Origin: Chitinophagaceae bacterium
GTDB lineage: Bacteria; Bacteroidota; Bacteroidia; Chitinophagales; Chitinophagaceae
Length of the DNA stretch: 64,000 nucleotides
Direction: 5' to 3'
Assembly (NCBI GenBank): GCA_017307755.1
Contig: JAFKGQ010000017.1
Location: forward strand, 124,001-188,000
The notes under the pieces are model-generated. The model saw nothing but the letters and a program-made list of their open reading frames with translations. It was not told the origin of the DNA and searched no databases. Positions 26,587 through 34,852 of the stretch are shown in pieces; the first letter of the stretch is position 1; each line of letters begins with the position of its first letter. A program made the translations under genes and the position numbers.

Positions 26587-29025
26587 ATGTTAAAAAATCA
26601 TCTCCATCTCGCCATACGCAACCTGTTCAAACGAAAGGGGTACTCGTTATTGAACATACTCGGCCTGGCCATCGGCATCACCTGCTGTCTGCTGATCTTT
26701 CAACATGTCGCGCACGAACGCAGCTACGAACGCTTCAATCCCAACGCCGGACAGGTGTACCGTCTCCGCCTGGATGCCTGGCAGCAAGGCAAACTGGCCT
26801 GGCAGTCCGCAACAGTCTATCCCGCCATCGCCCCGGCGATGAAACAGGAGTTTCCTGAAGTAGAAAACTTTTGCCGCCTCATCGATGCCAATTTCCTGCT
26901 CTCCAATGACGCAAATAGGGTAAAGATCAGAGAGACTAAAGGATATTTCGCCGATCCCTCCGCCTTGAATATACTTGGGATCAACCTTGTCAAGGGCAAC
27001 CCCGCCTCAGCCCTGGACGGACCAAATAAGATTATCCTCTCGGAGTCCATGGCCAGGAAATATTTCGGCAGCGAGGACCCGATAGGAAAAAGACTCATCG
27101 CAAGGGACCAGAACAATGTGAGCCTGGAAGTCACCGGCATATACAAAGACTATCCCGCTAACTCCCATCTCATCCTCCATCATCTCATTTCCTATGCCAC
27201 GCTCAACGAACAGATCAGACAGGGCGGCGACTCCACTCGCCCCGCAGAAACTTCCTGGGGCTGGTACGATTTCTATGCATATGTCAAACTAAAACCCGGC
27301 ACAGACTGGCAGGCCTTGCAGGCAAAATTGCCTGCCTTCGCCGACAGACACATGAATAACAGGGAATGGATGAAAAAGAACAACAATAAGAACACCCTTT
27401 TCCTTACCCCCCTCACCGACATCCATCTCTACTCGAATTATAACCAGGAGGCAGAGGTCAACGGCAATGGAAAAGCAGTTGGATTCCTTTTTCTCATCGC
27501 CTTTCTTATCGTCGTCATCGCCTGGGTGAACTATACCAACCTGGCCACATCCCGGTCATTGGAAAGGGCCAGGGAAGTAGGTGTCCGTAAAGTGCTCGGC
27601 GCCGTACGCGGAGATCTGGTACTACAGTTCCTCACGGAAAGTCTTTTGTTAAACACCCTTTCTCTGCTCATCGCACTATTAGCCGCCATCCTGCTGGCCC
27701 GTCCTTTTAACGATCTCGTCGGCTCATCAGTGGCTGCCCCGTTTAGCCTTCCCCTGAACTATAGCCTCGGGTTCGCTGCATTATTCCTTGCAGGCACATT
27801 CTTATCCGGCGCGTATCCCGCATTTGTGCTATCCGGCTACCAGCCCATAAAGGTCTTAAAGGGAATGTTCAAGAACAGCTCCCAGGGCCAGGTCCTTCGC
27901 AAGACCCTGATCATAGGACAGTTTGCCGTATCTGTAATTCTTATCGCCGGCACCATCCTCGTCTATCAGCAGGTGCAATTTATGCGCAGCCAGCAGTTGG
28001 GAGTAAATATCCATCAGACCCTCGTGCTGGAAGGCGCCAGCGCCCAACAGGATTCGGTATATCGTACAGCTTTCCAACCCTTCAAGACGGAGCTGCTACA
28101 GCAAACAGACATCCAAAGCGTCACCGCCTCTTCCAATGTCATGGGCCAGGAGATCTATTGGACCAACACCGTCCAGCGCCTGGATGGTGAAGCCAAAGCC
28201 TCCGTCACCCTTTACCATCTGGGGATCGACTATGACTTTCTCCCCGCCTACGACCTGAAGCTGGCGGCAGGCCGCAATTTTTCAAAAGATTTCCCCACAG
28301 ACAGAAAAGCCATCCTGGTCAATCAGCGGGCCTCCGATCTGCTGGGATTCAAAAATGTAGCCGATGCCATCGGTAAAAAACTCCGGCGCGGTGGGGACAC
28401 CGCCACCATTATAGGCGTCATCGCCGACTATCACCACCAGGGCCTGCAAAAAGCCATCGACCCGATGGTCATTCTTTTAACACCCAATCAGCGCAGCTTT
28501 TATTCTATAAAGATCACATCCCATCCCCAACAGACCATCGCCTCAATCGAAAAGACCTGGAATAAATATTTCCCAAACGATCCCTTCAACTACTTTTTCC
28601 TGGACGAATCCTTTGGCCAGCAATACAAGGCAGACATCCGCTTCGGACAGGTATTCGGACTCTTTGCCACCCTGGCCATCCTCATCGCCTGCTTTGGTCT
28701 GCTCGGGCTCTCTGCTTATAATGTACTGCAGCGTACCAGGGAGATCGGTATCCGCAAGGTCCTGGGCGCCTCGGTACAAAGCCTCGTATTTACCCTCTCA
28801 AAGGAATTCGTTTACCTGGTACTTATATCCCTGGTGATCGCCGTACCCCTCACCTGGTGGGTCATGCACAACTGGCTGCAGGATTTCGCTTACAGGATCT
28901 CCATCGAATGGTGGGTATTCGTCTTTGCCGGAATTCTGGCCATCCTCATCGCACTGGTCACCGTCGGCTTCCAGGCCCTCCGGGCAGCCCTGACCAGCCC
29001 GGTGAAGAGTCTGAGAACAGAGTGA
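26587..29025 (+). CDS. MacB/FtsX-type ABC permease 5 of 7
   Basis: 812 residues, opening MLKNHLHLAIRNLFKRKGYS. Coupling motifs are REVGVRKVLGA (near 328) and REIGIRKVLGA (near 717). The tail is SPVKSLRTE. The distal half, with GLLGLSAYNVLQRTREIGIR, is closest to permease 1. Its last codons and stop are repeated about 104 bases downstream (29109-29129) on the far side of palindromic element L, so this end of the gene has taken part in a rearrangement. Confidence 0.92.
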   Translation: MLKNHLHLAIRNLFKRKGYSLLNILGLAIGITCCLLIFQHVAHERSYERFNPNAGQVYRLRLDAWQQGKLAWQSATVYPAIAPAMKQEFPEVENFCRLIDANFLLSNDANRVKIRETKGYFADPSALNILGINLVKGNPASALDGPNKIILSESMARKYFGSEDPIGKRLIARDQNNVSLEVTGIYKDYPANSHLILHHLISYATLNEQIRQGGDSTRPAETSWGWYDFYAYVKLKPGTDWQALQAKLPAFADRHMNNREWMKKNNNKNTLFLTPLTDIHLYSNYNQEAEVNGNGKAVGFLFLIAFLIVVIAWVNYTNLATSRSLERAREVGVRKVLGAVRGDLVLQFLTESLLLNTLSLLIALLAAILLARPFNDLVGSSVAAPFSLPLNYSLGFAALFLAGTFLSGAYPAFVLSGYQPIKVLKGMFKNSSQGQVLRKTLIIGQFAVSVILIAGTILVYQQVQFMRSQQLGVNIHQTLVLEGASAQQDSVYRTAFQPFKTELLQQTDIQSVTASSNVMGQEIYWTNTVQRLDGEAKASVTLYHLGIDYDFLPAYDLKLAAGRNFSKDFPTDRKAILVNQRASDLLGFKNVADAIGKKLRRGGDTATIIGVIADYHHQGLQKAIDPMVILLTPNQRSFYSIKITSHPQQTIASIEKTWNKYFPNDPFNYFFLDESFGQQYKADIRFGQVFGLFATLAILIACFGLLGLSAYNVLQRTREIGIRKVLGASVQSLVFTLSKEFVYLVLISLVIAVPLTWWVMHNWLQDFAYRISIEWWVFVFAGILAILIALVTVGFQALRAALTSPVKSLRTE

Positions 29026-29036
29026 GCAGACTCTTC

Positions 29037-29105
29037 GGCCCGAAGGGCCAATAATTAGCTGTTTTCCGGGGAGGGCTAATTTTTGTCACAGCCCGATCCC
29101 GGAAA
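29037..29105 (+). repeat. Composite palindromic element, copy L, between permease genes 5 and 6
   Basis: A short hairpin GGCCC-GAA-GGGCC (29037-29049) is followed by TTAG, 18 bases, and the box TAATTTTT (29077-29084). The box lies between arms TTTCCGGG (29063-29070) / CCCGGAAA (29098-29105) and inner arms GGGCT (29073-29077) / AGCCC (29090-29094). It points at permease 6, 70 bases downstream. Confidence 0.7.
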
Positions 29106-29108
29106 CTC

Positions 29109-29129
29109 AAGAGTCTGAGAACAGAGTGA
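29109..29129 (+). pseudogene. Vestigial permease C-terminus (KSLRTE-stop)
   Basis: Twenty-one bases encode KSLRTE and a stop and are identical to the last codons of permease 5 (29005-29025). Similarity continues past the stop (AACTCTTCGGCC, then CCAATAAT). It is either the scar of a deleted eighth permease gene or a tail duplication associated with element L. Confidence 0.55.
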
Positions 29130-29174
29130 ACAAACTCTTCGGCCGATAGACCAATAATCTCATAACTTCAACAC

Positions 29175-31523
29175 ATGAAGACATATATAAAAATAGCGCT
29201 GCGCAACCTCCGGAAATATCCCGTCTTCTCCCTTATCAACCTGGGTGGACTATCCGTAGGCATTGCAGCCTCCTTTATCTTATTGGTATACTCGGAAAGG
29301 GAGCTCAGCACCGACAGCGGCTTCCGGGATGCAGACAGGATCGCCCGCATCGGCACCGACTTCTTTAACATGGGAGGCTTTGCGGCAAGCCAGCCCATGC
29401 TGCGGGATGTACTTCAGTTCGCTTGTAAAGACATTGCGTCCGCCACCACCTTTGACAAAGCCTATGAAGATATACCTGTGCGGCTTTCCACGGACGAAAG
29501 GGCCTACACAGGCATTCATCCTTATTATGTCGACACGGCTTTCTTCAAAGTCTTTTCCTACAGTACTGCCGCAGGCGCCATCCCCGCAAAAGGACTGGCG
29601 CCCGGAGAGGTCGTTCTCTCCGAAAGCAATGCCCGCCGCTTCTTTAACCACCAGGACCCCATCGGAAAAACACTCCTCATAGGTAAGGAAAATACTCCCT
29701 GTAAGGTTATCGCTGTATTAAAAGAGAATTTTGAAAGATCGCACCTCGACGCCCAATTGCTCCTACCCATGACCACCGCAAGGCTGGCCGGCTATCCCAC
29801 CGTCTGGCCCTCCTCGTCGGTGTATAACTACATCAAATTAAAACCCGCCGGCTCCCTGGCTGGCGTAAAGACAACACTCGACAGACTCTTAAAGAAAGTG
29901 GTCCCCGCCTCGGAGTCCTATATGAATATAAAATTTATCATCCAGCCCCTCCGGGATATCTACTTTCACTCCGATCTGAAGATGGAGCTTACTCCGGGCG
30001 GCAACCTCACCCAGGTGAAACTCCTCAGCGCCATCGGCCTGTTCCTGATCCTGCTGGCCATTATCAATTATGTCAACCTGGTAACAGCCCGCTCCTCCAC
30101 CCGCAATAAGGAGATCGGGGTAAAAAAGACCTTTGGCGCCTCCCGTCGTCAGTTGGCAGGACAGATCATCATGGAATCACTGTTCTTCAGCTTGCTGGCC
30201 ATGCTCCTGTCCATCGGCCTCATCCGGGTCATCGGTCTGCTGTACCACTTTGCCACCGGAGCTTCGCTTACTGGCGCCCTGCCCCTGATGATCAAACATT
30301 ATGGATGGCTGCTGCTGTTCTCCCTGGCCGTGGGTCTTCTCGCAGGCCTCTACCCGGCATTCTACCTGACAGCCTTAAAACCCATTCTCTCTTTACGCCC
30401 TTATACAAACAAACCCGGCAACACCAATCTCAAGATCCGCAATATCCTTGTCTTGGTACAATTCTCCATCGCGGCCGCCCTCGTCTTCGCATCGTTTGTA
30501 GTACACAGCCAGCTGCAGTACATCAATGGCAAAGACAAAGGCCTGCGGACAGAAGGGGTCCTGCTCATCGACAACCTGAACGGACTTCATAACCCCGAAG
30601 CATTCCGCCGGCTGGTAGAACAACAATCACAGGTGGTCAGTACGAGTTTCTGCAATCGCGCGCCCGCAGGCAAAAGCATCGCCATGGCCACCTTCCGCAC
30701 AGCCGCCATGAAGGAAAATATGACCCTGCAGATATTCCCCGTCGATGACGAATATCTTACTACCATGGGTATACGCCTTTCCGGGGGAAGGAACTTCGAC
30801 AGACGTCTTATCACAGACACCAACGCTCTTATCCTCAACGAGTCGGCCGTGGCTGCGCTGGGTCTTTTCAACCCCATCGGTACTACCCTCAATGGCAGCC
30901 AGCGGATCATCGGCGTTGTAAAGGATTTTAACTATATGTCCTTCCGGGAAAAGATAGCCCCTACGATACTCCGTTATACACCGGGAGGCAATACCCTCGC
31001 CGTCAGGATCAGGGGTGGCCATACCGCCGCATTTATAGAATGGCTGCAGACCGCGGGCAAAAAATTCATGCCCGAAGAGCCACTCGCCGTTAGCTTCCTG
31101 GACGACAATTTCCGGCAGTTGGCGGCAAAGGACAAATTGCTGGGAGACGCTGTCAGCTTTTTTACGGTCCTGGCCATCATCCTGTCCATGCTGGGTCTTA
31201 CAGGGCTCACCCTGTTCACCATCGAAAGACGGACCAGGGAGATCGGCATCCGCAAAGTGCTGGGCGCTACGATCCCCGATATCCTTACCCTCGTATCCAA
31301 AGACTTTGTCCGGCTGACCTTTCTGGCCTCGGGTATCGCCCTGCCGCTGAGCTGGTGGCTGGTGCACCGCTGGTTGGAGAATTTTGCCTACCGTGTCTCC
31401 ATCAGCGTCTGGATATTCTTTTTCACAGAATCCGTGCTCCTGCTGATCGCCCTGTCCGTCATTGGTGTGCTGACCCTGAAAGCCGCAATGGTGAACCCTG
31501 TGAGATCATTGAGAACAGAATAA
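29175..31523 (+). CDS. MacB/FtsX-type ABC permease 6 of 7 (divergent)
   Basis: 782 residues, the shortest of the set, opening MKTYIKIALRNLRKYPVFS. The first coupling motif is KEIGVKKTFGA (near 311; arginine replaced by lysine), the second REIGIRKVLGA (near 687). The tail is NPVRSLRTE. Its periplasmic domains show little similarity by eye to those of the other six. It is the only permease separated from its upstream neighbour by a long spacer (149 bases) and the only one preceded by a palindromic element, so it may have a separate transcript. Confidence 0.9.
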   Translation: MKTYIKIALRNLRKYPVFSLINLGGLSVGIAASFILLVYSERELSTDSGFRDADRIARIGTDFFNMGGFAASQPMLRDVLQFACKDIASATTFDKAYEDIPVRLSTDERAYTGIHPYYVDTAFFKVFSYSTAAGAIPAKGLAPGEVVLSESNARRFFNHQDPIGKTLLIGKENTPCKVIAVLKENFERSHLDAQLLLPMTTARLAGYPTVWPSSSVYNYIKLKPAGSLAGVKTTLDRLLKKVVPASESYMNIKFIIQPLRDIYFHSDLKMELTPGGNLTQVKLLSAIGLFLILLAIINYVNLVTARSSTRNKEIGVKKTFGASRRQLAGQIIMESLFFSLLAMLLSIGLIRVIGLLYHFATGASLTGALPLMIKHYGWLLLFSLAVGLLAGLYPAFYLTALKPILSLRPYTNKPGNTNLKIRNILVLVQFSIAAALVFASFVVHSQLQYINGKDKGLRTEGVLLIDNLNGLHNPEAFRRLVEQQSQVVSTSFCNRAPAGKSIAMATFRTAAMKENMTLQIFPVDDEYLTTMGIRLSGGRNFDRRLITDTNALILNESAVAALGLFNPIGTTLNGSQRIIGVVKDFNYMSFREKIAPTILRYTPGGNTLAVRIRGGHTAAFIEWLQTAGKKFMPEEPLAVSFLDDNFRQLAAKDKLLGDAVSFFTVLAIILSMLGLTGLTLFTIERRTREIGIRKVLGATIPDILTLVSKDFVRLTFLASGIALPLSWWLVHRWLENFAYRVSISVWIFFFTESVLLLIALSVIGVLTLKAAMVNPVRSLRTE

Positions 31524-31532
31524 ACAGGTCAC

Positions 31533-33977
31533 ATGATAAAGAACTATTTCATCACGGCCCTCCGGACCCTTCGCCGTAACAAGCTTTTCGCCCTGATAAA
31601 TGTACTGGGATTGTCCGTAGGCATCAGCGCGGCCCTGATCATCTACCTCATCGTACAATACGATTTCAGCTTTGAGATGTTTCGTAAAGACAAGGAGAGG
31701 ATCTACCGCGTCGTCACCAATATGAGTTTCGCCGGCAGCTTTTTTCCAAATTCCGGCATACCCTATCCTATGATAGACGCCACCCGGAAAGAGGTTCCCG
31801 GCATCGAAGCATCCACCTCTTTTTTTGTCGCCTCCACCACCAAAGCGGTTGTCCCCCGGCAGGATAGATCACCGGTTGAATTCCGGAACATAGAAAATCT
31901 ATCTTACGCCGACCAGCATTTCTTCCGGTTCTTCTCCTATCGATGGATGGCTGGCGCCCCTTCCTCGCTCGATGTGCCCTATCACGTTGCGCTGACAGTC
32001 AGTCGTGCAGGTGTATATTTCCCTGGCCTCAGCCCGTCCCAGGTCATAGGAAAGACCATCATTTACGACGATTCCATCCACTGCACGGTCACAGGTGTCG
32101 TCCAGGATGTACAGGAAAATACAGACTTTACCTTTAAAGAATTTATTTCCCTGCCCACGCTCCGGTACAACGACAACGGGAATTTGATCAATCAGGAATG
32201 GGGATCCGTCAATTCAGCCGCTCAACTCTTCGTGCGGCTGGAAAAAGGAGTAACACCCCGGCAAATAGAACGACAGCTGGCCATCCTCCGTAAAAAACAC
32301 CATGATGAGAGCAAAGACACCGTCAATAAAACTGCTCATTTGCTCCAACCCCTGACTGATATCCACTTCACCGGACCCTATGATAATTACGGCCAGCGCC
32401 AGGCCAGCAAGCCTGCCCTGTACGGCCTGCTCGTCGTCGCCATCTTTCTGCTCACCCTGGGTAGCATCAACTTTATCAACCTCACCACCGCCCAGGCGGC
32501 AAAAAGAGCAAAGGAGATCGGCATCCGCAAGACCATGGGCAGCAGCCGTCGTCAACTGATATTCCAGTTCCTTAGCGAAGCCCTTATCCTCACCCTGATC
32601 AGTGCCCTCCTTTCCCTGCTGATCGCACCCTGGCTGATAAAATTATTCTCCGACTTTATCCCTGCCGGGCTTCGGCTCAACCTTTCCGGCCGGCCGGACA
32701 TTTATCTGTTCCTGCTCGCCCTGGTCATCATCGTCAGCGTACTCTCCGGGTTCTACCCCGCGCTGGTATTATCCCGCTTCCAGCCCGTCCTGGTACTGAA
32801 GAACCAGGCCTATGCGGGGACAGCCGTCTCCCGCAGCGCCCTGCTCCGGAAATCACTCACCGTATTCCAGTTTGTCATCGCCCAGGCCTTTGTCATCGGC
32901 ACGCTTATCGTAGGTAGCCAGATCCATTATTTCCTGAATAAGGACATGGGATTTAAAAAAGAGGCGATCATTTTTTTTAATGCTCCCTGGAATGTGGCTA
33001 ACCCGGCAGTAAAGGATCGATTGCTGATGGACAAACTGCGTACACTACCCGGCATCACCCGGCTTTCCCTGGGCGGCAGCCCGCCGGCCTCGGGAAATAT
33101 CAATTCCAGCACTTTTAGTTACAATGACGGTAAAAAAGAGATAAGCACGGACGTACAGATCATGGACGCAGACAGCGCATACATGGGCCTGTATGAACTC
33201 CGCCTGCTGGCAGGACGCAATATCCTGCCCGGTCCCGACAGCCCCGCCCAAATGGTGATCAATCGCACCTATGCCAATATCCTTGGATTTACCAACCCCG
33301 GACAAGCCATCGGAAAGTTCATCGACAAAGAGCATCTTATAGTGGGCGTTATGGAAGACTTCCACCAGGCATCCCTCCATAAAGCTATCAAACCCCTCGC
33401 GCTGATGAGCAACAAGGACAATATATTCAAACGGTTCCACCTCTCTCTGCCCAACACCCCTGCCGGCCATACAAGCTGGAAAACCACCATAGCCGCGGTA
33501 GAAAAAGCTTATAACGATACCTACCCCGGAGAAGATTTCCACTACCAGTTTTTCGACGACAGCATCGCCAGATTCTACATTGCTGAACAACATATGTCCA
33601 GCCTGCTGCGCTGGGCCACGGGCCTTACCATCTTCATCAGCTGCCTGGGATTGCTTGGACTGGTGATCTATGCCACCAACCTTCGCACCAAAGAGATCGG
33701 CGTCCGCAAGGTCCTGGGCGCCTCGGTTGCACAAATTGTTTCCTTATTATCAAAAGACTTTGTAAAATTGGTCTGTATTGCGTACATCATCGCAGTCCCC
33801 ATCGCCTGGTACGGTGCCCATCGATGGATGGAGAACTTCGCTTACCGGACGACGATAAACTGGTGGATATACGCGCTCAGCGGGCTGATCATGCTTCTGA
33901 TCGCCTTGCTAACCCTTTCCATACAAACGGTCAGGGCCGCCAGCGCCAACCCGGTCCGCAGCCTGCGCTCGGAATGA
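31533..33977 (+). CDS. MacB/FtsX-type ABC permease 7 of 7
   Basis: 814 residues, opening MIKNYFITALRTLRRNKLFA. Coupling motifs are KEIGIRKTMGS (near 326) and KEIGVRKVLGA (near 718). The tail is NPVRSLRSE. The middle part (VFQFVIAQAFVIGTLIVGSQ) is nearest to permeases 2 and 3. It follows permease 6 by 9 bases. After its stop come 197 bases that hold the second copy of the enhancer and sigma-54-like promoter. Confidence 0.92.
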   Translation: MIKNYFITALRTLRRNKLFALINVLGLSVGISAALIIYLIVQYDFSFEMFRKDKERIYRVVTNMSFAGSFFPNSGIPYPMIDATRKEVPGIEASTSFFVASTTKAVVPRQDRSPVEFRNIENLSYADQHFFRFFSYRWMAGAPSSLDVPYHVALTVSRAGVYFPGLSPSQVIGKTIIYDDSIHCTVTGVVQDVQENTDFTFKEFISLPTLRYNDNGNLINQEWGSVNSAAQLFVRLEKGVTPRQIERQLAILRKKHHDESKDTVNKTAHLLQPLTDIHFTGPYDNYGQRQASKPALYGLLVVAIFLLTLGSINFINLTTAQAAKRAKEIGIRKTMGSSRRQLIFQFLSEALILTLISALLSLLIAPWLIKLFSDFIPAGLRLNLSGRPDIYLFLLALVIIVSVLSGFYPALVLSRFQPVLVLKNQAYAGTAVSRSALLRKSLTVFQFVIAQAFVIGTLIVGSQIHYFLNKDMGFKKEAIIFFNAPWNVANPAVKDRLLMDKLRTLPGITRLSLGGSPPASGNINSSTFSYNDGKKEISTDVQIMDADSAYMGLYELRLLAGRNILPGPDSPAQMVINRTYANILGFTNPGQAIGKFIDKEHLIVGVMEDFHQASLHKAIKPLALMSNKDNIFKRFHLSLPNTPAGHTSWKTTIAAVEKAYNDTYPGEDFHYQFFDDSIARFYIAEQHMSSLLRWATGLTIFISCLGLLGLVIYATNLRTKEIGVRKVLGASVAQIVSLLSKDFVKLVCIAYIIAVPIAWYGAHRWMENFAYRTTINWWIYALSGLIMLLIALLTLSIQTVRAASANPVRSLRSE

Positions 33978-34030
33978 TCCGGTACAACCACCCGGTAACT
34001 CCGGCAAACAACCGGGCCGGCACAACCGCA

Positions 34031-34072
34031 ACTGTATCAAAACCGTACAGTCCTTGTATCGAAAGAGGACTG
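34031..34072 (+). promoter_or_regulatory. Candidate NtrC-type enhancer upstream of ATPase 2 and tolC
   Basis: TGTATCAAAACCGTACA (from 34033) and TGTATCGAAAGAGGACT (from 34055) start 22 bases apart, as at 14370. The first forms the dyad ACTGTA-N9-TACAGT. Confidence 0.7.
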
Positions 34073-34123
34073 TCAACCAGCTCTTTTACGTGTAATTAAT
34101 TAAATATCAGTCGGTTAACATTC

Positions 34124-34139
34124 TGGCATATGATTGAAA
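34124..34139 (+). promoter_or_regulatory. Sigma-54-like promoter TGGCAT-N4-TTGAAA
   Basis: Identical in layout to 14464: TTCTGGCAT, four bases, TTG, then A-rich. It is 93 bases from the enhancer start (94 at the first locus). The ATPase start codon lies about 50 bases downstream. Confidence 0.55.
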
Positions 34140-34174
34140 GAATATACCCGGCTTTAAACCACTAATTCAACAAC

Positions 34175-34840
34175 ATGATCGATCTAAAGCGTATTTCCAA
34201 ATGGGTCAACGTCGGCGGTAAGCCTAACTTTATTTTGAAAGATATCAATCTGCAGATCAACGAGGGGGAATTTGTCTCCATTATGGGACCTTCCGGCTCC
34301 GGCAAATCCAGTCTGCTCAATATCATCGGTATGCTGGACGACGCTTCCGAAGGGGAATATTATTTTCTTAGCCAGGCCGTACATACGCTAAAAGAAAAAC
34401 AACGCTCCCAGTTATACAAACAGTACATCGGGTTCGTATTCCAGGCATACCACCTCATCGACGAACTCACCGTTTATGAGAACATCGAAACACCCCTCAT
34501 ATATCAGAACATCAAAGGCTCCGAAAGACAGGCCATGGTGGCTGACATTCTTGACAGGTTCCAGATCGTAGGAAAAAAAGATCTTTTCCCCACACAATTG
34601 TCCGGCGGACAACAGCAGTTGGTAGGCATCGCCCGCGCCCTCATCGGCAAACCCAAGCTCCTGCTGGCTGACGAGCCCACCGGCAACCTCAACTCAAGAC
34701 AAGGCGAAGAGATCATGGACCTGTTTAAACAATTGAACAACGAAGGAGTGACGATTATACAAGTGACACACTCAGAAAAAAATGCCGGCTACGGCTCCAG
34801 GATCATCAATCTCCTGGATGGTAGGATTGACAATAATTAA
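34175..34840 (+). CDS. MacB/LolD-type ABC transporter ATPase (second of two)
   Basis: 221 residues with Walker A GPSGSGKSS (38-46), FVFQAYHLIDELTV, signature LSGGQQQL (142-149; the usual final arginine is leucine), Walker B LLLADEP (162-168) and switch histidine in VTHSEKN. The D-loop reads GNLNS, with asparagine where GNLDS is normal, including in ATPase 1. It starts its own transcription unit with the TolC gene. It could pair with ATPase 1 to form an asymmetric dimer or serve only some of the permeases. Confidence 0.92.
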   Translation: MIDLKRISKWVNVGGKPNFILKDINLQINEGEFVSIMGPSGSGKSSLLNIIGMLDDASEGEYYFLSQAVHTLKEKQRSQLYKQYIGFVFQAYHLIDELTVYENIETPLIYQNIKGSERQAMVADILDRFQIVGKKDLFPTQLSGGQQQLVGIARALIGKPKLLLADEPTGNLNSRQGEEIMDLFKQLNNEGVTIIQVTHSEKNAGYGSRIINLLDGRIDNN

Positions 34841-34852
34841 TATGTATCGAAC

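Noticed and set aside
25676..26593. 305-residue plus-strand frame inside permease 4
   Set aside because: It is the +2 shadow of a permease reading frame; the permease frame carries all the conserved motifs.
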